Positions 18,584 through 27,243 of a stretch of 64,000 bases of DNA are shown here, piece after piece. The first letter of the stretch is position 1; the number at the start of each line of letters is the position of its first letter. Source of the stretch: Streptomyces sp. NBC_01591 (GTDB lineage: Bacteria > Actinomycetota > Actinomycetes > Streptomycetales > Streptomycetaceae); NCBI RefSeq assembly GCF_035918155.1, contig NZ_CP109328.1:1178001-1242000 (forward strand). Reading direction: 5' to 3'. Below the pieces are notes generated by a model. It ran no database searches, had not been told where the DNA came from, and saw only the letters and a list, made by a program, of their open reading frames with translations. The translations under genes and the position numbers were made by a program.

Positions 18584-21040
18584 TCATTCGTGTCGTGAGT
18601 CGCGGCACCGGTCGCCGGACGCGATTTCGTGGTCGTGGCGACTTGTTCTGTGGCTGATCTCGGCTGCGTAGGTGGCCCAGTCGCCCGCGGAGAGACGTTG
18701 CCAGGCGACAGCGACATCGGTGTGGATGCCGAGCGTGCGGGCGAGGATCCCGGCCGGGATCTCGGTGGCGAGCTGGAAGAGCGCGGTGCTGCGGGCCTGA
18801 TTGGGCCGGATCCCGAGCTGGTTCAGCCGCTGGGTCAGCTGTGTGGTGCTGATCGGCCGTCCGGGCTGGCCGCCAGGGAAGAGCCATGGAGACGGAGTCA
18901 AGGCCCCGATGGTGGCGTGACCCTTGCGGTTCGCGGCAACCAGGCGGGCCAGTGCGGCGACGGGCTCGGGCAACCGGACGGGGGCATCGCCAAGGTGGAG
19001 ACGTACTTCCTGGGCGCTGGCCTCGACGTCCTCGGTGGTCAACCGGCTGATCGCTGACGGTCCTTGGGCGTAAAGGAGGAGAAGGAGTCCTGCGAGGCGG
19101 TCTTCTGGTTTGAGGGTGTCGTCGTGCAGGAGTCGGCGTGCGACGTTCCATCGATGCTCGTCATCGAGTGGCTGGGTGGGGCCGTGCCAGCGGACGGCGG
19201 GGACGTGGACGGTGGTGAGCTTGTTGGTGCGAGCCCAGCGGATGAAGTGTCCGGCCGTGTGGCGGTAGGTGGCGGAGTCGTCGGTGAGCCACTGGTCGAG
19301 GTCGGCCTGCTGGCAGGTCTCCAAGGCGAGGTCGTGAGCTTTCAGCCAGGTCAGGAAGGCGACGGCCGCGTGGGTTCGTTGACGCGCGGACATGAACTGC
19401 TGCGGGGTCAGGGGTCGGCTGTTGCTGCGTCGACGTAGTCGCCGGACCAGGTGCCATATCGCGTACCGGTGCAGGACTTTGCGCTGTTCGGGGTCTTGCT
19501 GTGATGCAAGAAGGCCGGTGAGGAAGCGTTCGAGGCGGACCATGTACTCGTCCCGCTCGGACAGTGCACCGACGCCGACGAGGACTTGGCGGAGGTGAGC
19601 GAGAGGTGGGCTGTCGGGCAGCTCGTCGAGGGCCTCGTGAGTCAGGGCTCGTCTGCTGGCCGCGAGGTCGGCCAGAACCGGAGACACGGACGGCTTGTTC
19701 AGCCACCGCTTGGCGGTGATGGGGTGCTCGGCGGTGGCGATGTTGTTCCGCAGGACTTCGAGAGCGGGGTGGAGGGCATCGGATGGAGGGCCCAGGAGCT
19801 CGTTGAGGCGCCGGTTGATGAGACAGCGAGCGCACTGGCCGGGGTGCGGGTAGTCGGGATCGCTGCAGGTGGGACAGGTGTGCCAGACCTCAAGCGCGGT
19901 GCAGTCCGTGCAAAGGGGCTGGTCGAGAGTGCCGGAGACGACCGCCGCGACGCCGCCGCAGGCCGAGCACGGCGCTGAGCGATGCTGGCAGTCCAGGCAC
20001 CATGGCCGACCCGTGGTGCGGGAGGTGCCGCAGGGCTTTTCCGCGTCGCAGATGCTGCAAGTCGCGGTGGGCAAAGAGGGGCAGCTCGCGCAGAGCGGAC
20101 CGTCCGGTGTGCGGGTGTTCACGACCTTTCGCCGGCCGCAGTTGATGCAGGTCTCCAGGTTCGCCGGGGCACTGACCAGGCAGTTCGGACACACTGGCCG
20201 GCCTTGGTCGTCGCGGGTGGCGGGCTCTCGGCGGGCTCCGCATCCCGAGCACTCCTCGATGCGGGAGTGGGAGATGCACATGCGGCAGACCCGCTTTCCG
20301 TCCAGAGGCTTGTCGATGCGTACGACTCTGTGGCAGCCGGGGCAGGAGGGCCGGACGATCCCGGCGATGCCGGCCTCGTGCAGCAGGTCGATCAGTTTGA
20401 GGACCGCGCGGTGGGGTGCAAGGTGGCCTTCCCCGGTCAACAGAGCGGGGTTGGATTCCAGGGTCCAGGCGAGTTTCTGCTGGTAGGAGGGACGAGGCGC
20501 CGATCGGCGGACCGCGTCGGCGATCGTCTCTCGTCCGGCCTGCGGGTCCAGCGCGGCGATCAGGGCGCCGATCACTGCGATGGGGTCACGTCCGTCGGTG
20601 TCCGGGCACTTGCCGCATCGTGGCCGCCCGGCCCGGTCGCGTGAAGCGACCCGGCGGGCGTTTCCGCAGGCAGCACATGGCTCGGGCTGCGGCCCGCAGT
20701 TCCAGCAGTACCAGTCCTGACCGCGGCGCTGGAGAGTTCGCATCTGCCTGCCGCACTCGGCGCAACACGGCGGCGAGACCCTCTGGGCCCCGGCCTCACG
20801 CAGGGCGATGAGCAGGTCGCCGACGGCCCTGGGCGCCGGCGAGCGACCGTCGTTCAGCACGCGAGGATGCTCAGAGAGATGTGCCGCGAGGCGGCGTGAC
20901 TTCGAGCGGCCGCCCGCGACGCTGGCGACCACGGCACGGATCCGGTCAGGCTCCAGCTGATGTTCGACGGCCGCGACCAGGTCCACGATGAGCCCGATCG
21001 GGTCGCAGACGGCCCGATCGGGGAGCCCGGGTGTGGTCAC
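18584..21040 (-). CDS. Cysteine-rich protein with degenerate tyrosine-recombinase domain
   Basis: The 818-residue product has two parts. From about residue 90 to 410 it holds about fifteen CxxC pairs (CCAECGRQ, WYCWNCG, PSCPGCHR, ECSGCG, TCINCG, TCSICD, PCSACG, TCPTC), that is, a row of zinc ribbons. From about residue 480 on it follows the layout of a tyrosine recombinase: a core-binding SAM-like region (HAAVAFLTWLKAHDLALETC) and a catalytic-like fold. The usual Arg in GLR is QGPSAISRL, and the HxLRH and LGH..TxxxY motifs read ARSTALFQLATE and RTLGIHTDVAVAW. It is therefore probably not catalytic. It starts inside the stop of the HTH gene (ATGA). Confidence 0.75.
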   Translation of the reverse strand: MTTPGLPDRAVCDPIGLIVDLVAAVEHQLEPDRIRAVVASVAGGRSKSRRLAAHLSEHPRVLNDGRSPAPRAVGDLLIALREAGAQRVSPPCCAECGRQMRTLQRRGQDWYCWNCGPQPEPCAACGNARRVASRDRAGRPRCGKCPDTDGRDPIAVIGALIAALDPQAGRETIADAVRRSAPRPSYQQKLAWTLESNPALLTGEGHLAPHRAVLKLIDLLHEAGIAGIVRPSCPGCHRVVRIDKPLDGKRVCRMCISHSRIEECSGCGARREPATRDDQGRPVCPNCLVSAPANLETCINCGRRKVVNTRTPDGPLCASCPSLPTATCSICDAEKPCGTSRTTGRPWCLDCQHRSAPCSACGGVAAVVSGTLDQPLCTDCTALEVWHTCPTCSDPDYPHPGQCARCLINRRLNELLGPPSDALHPALEVLRNNIATAEHPITAKRWLNKPSVSPVLADLAASRRALTHEALDELPDSPPLAHLRQVLVGVGALSERDEYMVRLERFLTGLLASQQDPEQRKVLHRYAIWHLVRRLRRRSNSRPLTPQQFMSARQRTHAAVAFLTWLKAHDLALETCQQADLDQWLTDDSATYRHTAGHFIRWARTNKLTTVHVPAVRWHGPTQPLDDEHRWNVARRLLHDDTLKPEDRLAGLLLLLYAQGPSAISRLTTEDVEASAQEVRLHLGDAPVRLPEPVAALARLVAANRKGHATIGALTPSPWLFPGGQPGRPISTTQLTQRLNQLGIRPNQARSTALFQLATEIPAGILARTLGIHTDVAVAWQRLSAGDWATYAAEISHRTSRHDHEIASGDRCRDSRHE

Positions 21041-21378
21041 GGCCGCTCGAGACCGCGGATGCGGGCTCGCTTGGGTCGCAGGTCACCGACACCTGTCTCG
21101 GCACCAACGGCCTTCCTTGTCCGGGTAGTTGGTCCGGAACCTGCTGCGGCGACGGGCTCGATGAGGTCGTCCATGGTGCAGTTAAGGATGTCGAGCAGGG
21201 CCATGAGGATCTTCAGGCTGAGCCGCTCGGGGCGCTCGACGACGAGCCGGTAGACCTGGCTGGACGACAGGGTGATGCCCCGTTTGTCCAGTAGCGGGAT
21301 GAGGTCGGTGGTGGAGAAGAGCCCACGGTCGGCCATGACCTTGCGCAGGTGCCAGTGGTAGTCGAGCTTCGCGGCCAT
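21037..21378 (-). CDS. XRE-type HTH protein of the trio element
   Basis: The 113-residue product has a Cro/CI-like HTH: LIPLLDKRGITLSSSQVYRL, VVERPERLSLKILMALLDIL, DDLIEP. A basic tail follows (RPKRARIRGLERP). Its ATG shares one base with the recombinase stop upstream, and its stop overlaps the next start, so it is tightly coupled between two recombinase-type genes. It may act as an excisionase-like directionality factor or regulator, which is an inference. Confidence 0.85.
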   Translation of the reverse strand: MAAKLDYHWHLRKVMADRGLFSTTDLIPLLDKRGITLSSSQVYRLVVERPERLSLKILMALLDILNCTMDDLIEPVAAAGSGPTTRTRKAVGAETGVGDLRPKRARIRGLERP

Positions 21379-22506
21379 CAGCGGTCCTTGTCTGCGGGGA
21401 TCGGGGCGAGCGCGGGAGCAAGTGCCTTGTGGAGCATCGTGTTCATGAAGTCGTCGCTGACGTGGGTGTAGATGGCGGTAGAGCTGTCATTCTCGTGACC
21501 GACTTGCTGCTGCAGAAACCGCCGGTCAACCCCGTCCTCCGTGAGGTGGGTGACGTAAGAATGGCGAGCGGAGTGGACCGTCAGCGCCTTCGGGAGCTTC
21601 AGTGCGTCGCGGTAGGCGACGAACCGGGCATTGATCTCCGCCGGCTTGACCCGGCCGCCCCTCTCGGTCACCCACAACGCGGGGTGGTCCTCGCAGCCGA
21701 ACCGCGGCCGTACGTTCTCCACGTAGTCGGCGACCGCATCCACCGCCCAGTCCATCACCGACAACACGTTCCGACGACGCGGTGGCTGACCCTTCTTCGC
21801 TTTGCCGTAGCGGACGTTGAGTGTGCCGTACCGGCCGAACTGCGGAGCCTTCGCGTTCCGCCCGAAGTCCACCACATCCAGCTTCGATGTCTCGGTCCGG
21901 CGCAGACCCCACCCGTAGATGACCTTGAAGAGGGTGGCGTCGCGGTAGGCGGCGAGGGCTCCCTTGCGCTTGGCCCGGACCGCCCGTTCGACCTGGTCGT
22001 CGGCGTAGTCGAGGAAGCGCTGGATCTCCTCGCGGGTGAACGGCCTCGCCTCGGGGCGCCCCTCGTAGTCATTGAGGTGGGCGATGGTGTTCCACCCGGT
22101 GGCAGATGGCCACCGGGTGAGTGCCGAAGGCGTCCTCGCAGGCCACCGACCAGCCGTAACGACCGTCGATCAAGAACTCGCTGAACAGGCGCAGACTGCC
22201 CTGATAGCTGCGGATCGTGGACGGCGCGAGGTGCTTCTCGCTGGTCAGCCACAGTGACCACTCGTCCACATGGCCAGGAGCCCAGGCCCACGGATATTCG
22301 TTGGTGTACTCCAGGAACCGGCGTACGAGTCGTTCCCGGGCGGTGACCGTGTCCTCGCGGAGCCCACGAGCGGCCTGTTGGGCCCTCCAGCCCCGCACCA
22401 TCGCCTCGACCATCGCGTCCTGTGGACGCAGCTGGGCCACCCCGGAGACCAGCTCCAGTTGAGCCGCCCCCGCCAGGTCGGCACGTCGCTGTAGACCCAC
22501 TTTCAC
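21378..22506 (-). pseudogene. Tyrosine recombinase of the trio element, one-base frameshift
   Basis: From ATG 22506 the N-terminal core-binding domain reads ERLVRRFLEYTNEYPWAWAP and HLAPSTIRSYQGSLRLFSEF. Near 22095 one extra G in CGGGTGG breaks the frame. The continuation NTIAHLNDYEGRPEARPFTR leads to FKVIYGWGLRRTETSKLDV (catalytic Arg), then VHSARHSYVTHLTEDGVD (HxxR) and QVGHENDSSTAIYTHVS (His and nucleophile Tyr), ending at 21378. Every catalytic residue is present, so one base decides whether the element is active. The total would be about 375 residues. Confidence 0.85.
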
Positions 22507-22529
22507 CCTCCCCTTCAGAGGGCAAATCC

Positions 22530-22650
22530 TGCATCAGACGGGATCTGATCGCCAAACTCCCAGCTCAGGACGCCAAGTTGCAGGAGGATGGAGTCCTTGT
22601 CAGGCCCCGCCCTGACCTCGCGACCTGCGGTTTCTCGCCCGTCTGATGCA
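22530..22650. repeat. Inverted repeat at the other end of the trio element
   Basis: TGCATCAGACGGG (22530-22542) and its exact complement CCCGTCTGATGCA (22638-22650) lie between the element boundary and the recombinase start. Such arms suit recombinase binding. Confidence 0.7.
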
Positions 22651-22663
22651 ATTCCTGAGAGTT

Positions 22664-22879
22664 CCGGTAGTACTGCTGGGTGGTCGTCAGTTGACGATGG
22701 TCCATGAGTGACTGCAGAGCATCGGGAGCGACGCCGGCGTCAGCGTGCCGCTGAGCGTAGGTGTGTCGGTAGGCGTAGGGAAAAATCTTAGCCTTGTCGA
22801 ACGGCAGCATCTGGGTGACCTGGCGGTCCTTGACTGTGACCACGGTGGGGACCAGGAACTCGGGCAGTGAATCCACCCA
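22664..22879 (-). pseudogene. Tn554-like integrase, 5'-side fragment
   Basis: The frame reads TWVDSLPEFLVPTVVTVKDR, LPFDKAKIFPYAYRHTYAQR and HADAGVAPDALQSLMDHRQL, ending QQYYR. This is the HxxR...H...Y catalytic part of a TnpB-type tyrosine recombinase. It continues across the inserted element into VGEKRKREAV at 18073. Upstream of 22879 the homology stops, and the frame continues into an unrelated hydrophobic stretch. Confidence 0.85.
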
Positions 22880-23150
22880 GGTTCGACGGCGCCCGACCGC
22901 GCCGCGGACGAGGACGTAGAGAGTCACACAGAAGGCACCGATGTTGCAGGCGACGAGCATGGTGATGAACAGCCAGTAGGTGAAGCCGTGGCCGTCGGAC
23001 GAGGCGATGAGGGATCCGTAGGTGAGGCTGATGAAGATGCCGGTGCCGGTGAGCCCGACAGCAGGTCCCGGCTCGTCGGCCACTACATGACCGGCACCTT
23101 CGACGACTGGAACGCCGTGTCTGTGGTTCGAGGGCAGGGCTCTGGATGCT
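22880..23150 (-). pseudogene. Fragment of a membrane protein gene (unidentified)
   Basis: The frame joined to the integrase relic encodes two hydrophobic segments (TGTGIFISLTYGSLIASS and WLFITMLVACNIGAFCVTLY). They look like TM helices of a truncated membrane protein rather than integrase. No family can be named. Confidence 0.3.
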
Positions 23151-24075
23151 GCCGAAAATAGGTGACTTGCCCTGTCTGCGATATGCGAGCATGCGGCCAT
23201 GAACAAGCAGTGTGAGCCGGAGCCGGAGCCGGAGGACGAGACGCTCGGAGGAATAGACCTTTCCCGGATTGTCCTGCCGGACCTGTCTGGCTTCTACAAG
23301 TCGATCCTCAATCCGTACCGTGAGCAGCAGAGTCATCTGTCAAGGCTCGTTGCCGGGCTTGCCGTCCCACGTGTGGCCATCCCAACCTCGGAACTCACCG
23401 CCGCGGTAGAGGCCATGCGTTTCGACATGGTTGACCTGACTGGTTTCAACGACGCGATCACACGGGCCCTCGCACCGCTTACAGCTGCGACCTTCCAGAC
23501 CGCGCGTTGGCACCAGGTCTTCTCCTCGCTGGCCGAAGCAGCCCGGAGTATCTACCCGGAGAACCTGCGAGAGCTGGCGCCCAGGCTCGACGAGATGGAG
23601 ACGCTCCTTGTCGATGAGGGGATCCCGCTCATGTGGGTTCCCGGACCAAGCACGGTTCAGGTTCTCCTGGAGGCTCCCGACGCCGCTGCCCGCAGACGGC
23701 TCATCGGGCAGCGCTGGAATGGCATCGTCAACAGCTGCGAGGATGCCCTGGAAGAGGTTAGGCACCCCGACCTTCAGGATGTCCGTAGCTTCGCCCTGGA
23801 CGTCGTGGACGCGTTGCGGGACGGCCACACCAGCGCGGCCCAGGCCCTGGCGACCAACCTGCTTGACTCCATCCTCCAGCGCCACCTCAGCCAGGCACTG
23901 AGAGTCGAGCTCACGAGGAACGACTTCAAGAAGAATGGTGCCAAGTTCAAGCTGGACGCCTACAAGTTCAGGACGGCCTGCACGTTCGCCCCTGTCTGGT
24001 ACGCGCACGCCAAGTACTTCCCGGCGAACGGAGGCACGATCGGAAGATTTCAAGTCCAGTGAGACGGTCGTGACG

Positions 24076-25146
24076 CTATGAGGTTTGTGGTGCGGGTTCC
24101 CTGCGTTTGGCCGGGTCGTTGATCCAGGCCGTCTGGGGTATCTCGGGTGGTCTGGGGCGGCGGCCGAAGCGTTCGGGGTGGCGGGCGTATGCCTCGGCGA
24201 GGGTGACCGCGCGCTGGTCGCGGACTTCCTCGGCGGTCCCGAAGTGGACGGAGGCTGGTGTGTGCCAGCCGATACCCGAGTGCCGGTGCTCATGGTTGTA
24301 ATACGCGATGAACGCGTCGAACCACTCGCGGGCGTGGGCCAGCGAATCGAACCGTTCAGGATAATCCGACATGTACTTCGTGGTCTTGAACTGGGCCTCG
24401 CTGTAAGGGTTGTCGTTGGAGACCTTCGGCCTCGAGTGCGACCGCGTCACGCCCAGATCGATCAGTAGTTGGGAGACCTTCTTCGACGTCATCGAGGTGC
24501 CGCGGTCCGCGTGCACGGTCTGGGGCACGATGCCGTTGCGGGCGATGGTCTCGCGGATCAGCTCCTCGGCCCGCACAGCTGATTCGGCTCGCTCGACGGT
24601 GTGGCCGACGATATACCGGCTGAAGATGTCGATGATCACGTAGGCGTGATACCAGACGCCCTTGGCCGGCCCGGCCGCCTTGGTGATGTCCCAGGTGAAC
24701 ACCTGCGAGGGCCCGGTGGCGACCAGCTCGGGCACCGCCTTGGCGGGATGGGTGGCCTGCCGTCGGCGCTCACCGGACTGATCCTGCTCGCGCAGGATCC
24801 GGTACATCGTCGAGACGGAGCAGTGATAGCGCCCGGCATCCAGCTCGCGGGCCCAGATCTGCGCGGGCGCCAGCTCGGCGTACTCGTCGCCGTTCATCAA
24901 CTCGAGTACCGCAGAACGCTCTTCGGCCGTCAGGGCCGACGGCTGCATCTGTGGGGCACGTGTTCTGCGTGGTGGTGGGGGCCGGAGCCGACGGTAATGC
25001 GTGGCGCGGGAGCGGCCGGTCAGCCGACAGGCGGCCGTGATGCCCAGCTGAACCTCGACGCTGGTGAACGCCTCGTCCACGACAGGGTCGGCGGCAGGCT
25101 TCAGTCCGCGCTCTCGGAGATCATTTCCAAGAGCGCGGAAGCTTTT
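24076..25146 (-). CDS. IS3-family transposase OrfB, copy 1
   Basis: This is the integrase-core part of the IS3 transposase. It has an HTH_21-like lead (GITAACRLTGRSRATHYRRL) and the DDE set in VFTWDITKAAGPAKG (D), TVHADRGTSMTSKKVSQLL (D) and SNDNPYSEAQFKTTKYMSDY (E). OrfB has no good start of its own. Its frame joins OrfA by a -1 slip, most likely at the A4 run of GGGAAAAGC (25143-25146), giving the OrfAB fusion that catalyses transposition. Confidence 0.9.
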   Translation of the reverse strand, partial: KSFRALGNDLRERGLKPAADPVVDEAFTSVEVQLGITAACRLTGRSRATHYRRLRPPPPRRTRAPQMQPSALTAEERSAVLELMNGDEYAELAPAQIWARELDAGRYHCSVSTMYRILREQDQSGERRRQATHPAKAVPELVATGPSQVFTWDITKAAGPAKGVWYHAYVIIDIFSRYIVGHTVERAESAVRAEELIRETIARNGIVPQTVHADRGTSMTSKKVSQLLIDLGVTRSHSRPKVSNDNPYSEAQFKTTKYMSDYPERFDSLAHAREWFDAFIAYYNHEHRHSGIGWHTPASVHFGTAEEVRDQRAVTLAEAYARHPERFGRRPRPPEIPQTAWINDPAKRREPAPQTS

Positions 25147-25484
25147 CCCATCACCTCGAGTGCGGCCTTGTTCCGTGCCAGGTCCCTCTGCAACCGCTCC
25201 ACCTGCTGCCGCAGCTTTTCGTTCTCCACCTCCGCGGCGGACTTCTTCGCACGGGCCGGGCTGGTCCGGCGGTCGACCAGGTTTTCCAGGGCCCCGGCAT
25301 CCCGGGCGGCCCGCCACTCCTTGACATGCGAGTGGTAGAGCCGTTCCCTGCGCAGGACCGCACCCTTCTCGTTCCTGGGCGCGGCGTCGTACTCGGCGAC
25401 GATTCGCAGCTTGTACTCCGAGGTGAAAGTGCGGCGCTTCGGCCTCGGCGCCGGCTCGGACCCGACGGGCTCTGTACTGGGCAT
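25101..25484 (-). CDS. IS3-family OrfA, copy 1
   Basis: The 127-residue product begins MPSTEPVGSEPAPRPKRRTF. It has an HTH_Tnp_1 domain (SEYKLRIVAEYDAAPRNEKG, LYHSHVKEWRAARDAG) and a leucine-zipper coiled coil (VENEKLRQQVERLQRDLARN) typical of OrfA, which binds the element's ends and regulates transposition. It ends ASALLEMISESAD, overlapping OrfB. Confidence 0.92.
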   Translation of the reverse strand: MPSTEPVGSEPAPRPKRRTFTSEYKLRIVAEYDAAPRNEKGAVLRRERLYHSHVKEWRAARDAGALENLVDRRTSPARAKKSAAEVENEKLRQQVERLQRDLARNKAALEVMGKASALLEMISESAD

Positions 25485-25865
25485 AAGGGACGGTTCTCCT
25501 GTCGTGCCCTCTCAGGCTAACCCCGCAGAACGGGATGTCTCACCCAAGGCTGACAGAGAGGGATCCCCCGCACGTTCGGTAGACACCCCAGTGCCCACGG
25601 AGTCTCCAAGGCCCAGTACTCGCGTATCAACACCGTGTACGCCTTGATGCTCGTCACCTCAGTGACCAAGCTCTTCGACACCGAGCTGCCTCACTGAGGC
25701 GGAAGCGCCGGCAGTGGGATGGCTGACATGGGCCGGTCTTTGCTGGGGCAGGGGAAAAGGGGACTTCGGGCAAGACCGGTCGTACGGGGCCGGCACACGG
25801 CACGGGCCCGGTCCTTCGACGGAGCGGAAGGCCGGGCCCGAAGTCTCACGGAGGCGGGGGATCAG

Positions 25866-26368
25866 TCAGAGCCCTTTCGACGTGACCCAGGGCCAGAAAG
25901 GGCACGAACGGCGTGGCGCCCCCTTGGAATTGAGATCTGCCGGATGCCGAAGGGGAACTCGAAGAAGTTCCTCTGGGAGCTGAGGATCCAGTACGGCGAC
26001 GTCCGCGTCGCCGTACGGGGCGGCCCGCAGCGCCGGAAGGATGTCGAGCACCTTCTCGCCGGAGGCGAGCAGCCGGGCCTCCTCGTGCGAGGGGCCCCGG
26101 GGCGGGGGGCGTCGTCCGGGTCCTCTGTGTCCCACGGGTACGCCTCGGTCTGCAGCACCGCACCGACGGGAGGCCGGTCCCGGTTGGCCTGGCCGCTGAC
26201 GCTGCCCCAGTTGAGGCTCGCGTTGACGCAGAGGTTCCCCGCGAGGAGCGCCCACGGGGTCCGGACCACACGCTCTCGCGCCAGCTCGACCGCGAGCCGG
26301 CCGAACGCCTCCGACCGCACGAGAGTTGGTGCCGGGGGCGGGATGAAGGCGTCGGTCCAGATTCCCAT
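25866..26368 (-). pseudogene. Hypothetical protein gene with frameshift
   Basis: ATG 26368 is preceded by AAGAAGGGG. The product starts MGIWTDAFIPPPAPTLVRSE and AFGRLAVELARERVVRTPWA, and keeps coding character to TEAYPWDTEDPDDAP. In the C/G-run near 26100 the frame breaks, and coding continues in another frame as SHEEARLLASGEKVLDILPA and APYGDADVAVLDPQLPEELL to a stop at 25866. The family is not recognised. One or two indels in homopolymers seem to have inactivated it. Confidence 0.5.
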
Positions 26369-26734
26369 GCCCCTTCTTATAGCAACGGGCCACGGCCCGG
26401 CGCGCCGCGGCATCACGTGAGGCTGAAGGAGAGGGTGTCCTGCGTGTACCCGTCGGCTCTGTGCTTTGCATACGACCACTGCTCATGCTCGAATTCGAGT
26501 TTCTCCGTGAGCTCCTTCCGGTTGCGCGGCCAGCAGCATGCGTGCCACCCGACGTGCCGAGCGCTGGCCTGCGGTGGCGTATACGGGACAGCCCTAAGGC
26601 GTTGTCCAATAGTCTATGCAGGTAGGTGACGGCGGCTCAGCTCTACCAAGCGTCCGAGTGGCACGATCCGGTGTCTGTGCTGTTCGCCAGGAGCCAGAAG
26701 GCGGCCGCATGGGGTTGTGACGGAGGGGGAAGCA
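26369..26734. other. Intergenic stretch without a recognisable gene
   Basis: Nothing beyond short chance frames was found. The last 200 bases are clearly lower in GC than the surroundings, as is the small membrane gene that follows. Confidence 0.5.
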
Positions 26735-26977
26735 GTGACTGACAAGCAAGTAGGGTTATTCCTCTTAGTTAGCACCGCAACATTTCTCGTCTTGCATTCT
26801 TTGGATAAAGGTGACGGATCCCTAGCAATCTTCATCGGTCTATTGGCGGCAGTCGGTGTATGGCTCTACCCGGACAATATCGACGAGGGCCCTAAGCGCT
26901 CTATTTTTACCGTAGCTGCTGAAATCGCAGGGGTCGTCGGAGTGGTGTTAGCCGTTATCGAGTTTGCCAAGAAATAG
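26735..26977 (+). CDS. Small membrane protein
   Basis: GTG 26735 follows GGAGGGGGA at good spacing. The 80-residue product has three hydrophobic segments: GLFLLVSTATFLVLHSL, LAIFIGLLAAVGVWLY and IAGVVGVVLAVIEFAKK. It has no recognised family. Its base composition is AT-richer than all neighbours, suggesting separate acquisition. It lies between a degraded gene and an IS110 element, without operon partners. Confidence 0.6.
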   Translation: MTDKQVGLFLLVSTATFLVLHSLDKGDGSLAIFIGLLAAVGVWLYPDNIDEGPKRSIFTVAAEIAGVVGVVLAVIEFAKK

Positions 26978-27243
26978 GCAATGGGGAGGTCTGAACCGCC
27001 GACTTATATGGGGAAAGCGGGACGCGGTCGGGTTGGCCGCTCGTAGCGTGCCGTAGGACGCCAGTCCGGGTGACTCGTGAACCGTCTGCCGCTCTTCGGG
27101 GCTGGCTCTCCCGGGGTATGTCGCCGGTCCGGTGTCCGTCCGCGGTCTGACTCAGCAGAGGCGTGTCCCGGCCAGGTTGGTTCCGGAAGTCGGCGTGTCG
27201 ACCGTGGCTGTCCCCGTCGTCCGACTGTGAGGAATCAGGTCCC
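26978..27243 (+). other. Non-coding lead of the IS110 element (possible bridge-RNA region)
   Basis: This 266-bp stretch directly precedes the IS110 transposase and has no gene. In IS110 elements the non-coding end upstream of the transposase encodes the bridge RNA that pairs with donor and target DNA. The element boundary cannot be fixed without other copies. Confidence 0.35.

Larger units (their letters stand above)
18074..22663 (-). mobile_element. 4.6-kb recombinase-trio element inserted in an integrase gene
   Basis: The element is defined by its empty-site logic: the two flanks join in frame to rebuild a Tn554-like integrase with no loss. It contains, in transcription order, a tyrosine recombinase, a small HTH protein, a cysteine-rich recombinase-like protein and a 141-residue protein, all on one strand and overlapping or closely spaced. 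Each end carries a pair of inverted repeats (18075-18140 and 22530-22650), plausible recombinase binding arms. A partial terminal match GGAACT-TC--AAT occurs inside both ends. Boundaries are uncertain by about two bases. Confidence 0.75.
24042..25561 (-). mobile_element. IS3-family element, copy 1
   Basis: The 1520-bp element is flanked by GATC on both sides (24038-24041 and 25562-25565). A second copy at 38443-39962 begins and ends at the same bases with the same encoded proteins, which fixes the ends. The left end has GTGAGACGG and the right end, read inward, GGTGAGACA, so the terminal repeats are weak but visible. Confidence 0.9.
23199..25697 (+). pseudogene. Possible HEPN-domain protein interrupted by IS3
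   Basis: The gene runs from ATG 23199 to 24041, is interrupted by the 1520-bp IS3, and resumes at 25566 to a stop at 25697. Removing the IS and one copy of the GATC duplication gives a continuous frame of about 325 residues: NGGTI then PRTFGRHPSAHGVSKAQYSR and INTVYALMLVTSVTKLF. The restored RHPSAHG fits the Rx4-6H catalytic motif of HEPN ribonucleases, in the RHxxxHG form common in Abi-like proteins. The rest is helical and unidentified (LDEMETLLVDEGIPLMWVPG). The IS separates this motif from the body of the protein, so the gene is inactive now. Confidence 0.6.

Noticed and set aside
24085..25338. Plus-strand frames within IS3
   Set aside because: They appear in both IS3 copies only because they are antisense to OrfA and OrfB; no ribosome sites or family features are present.
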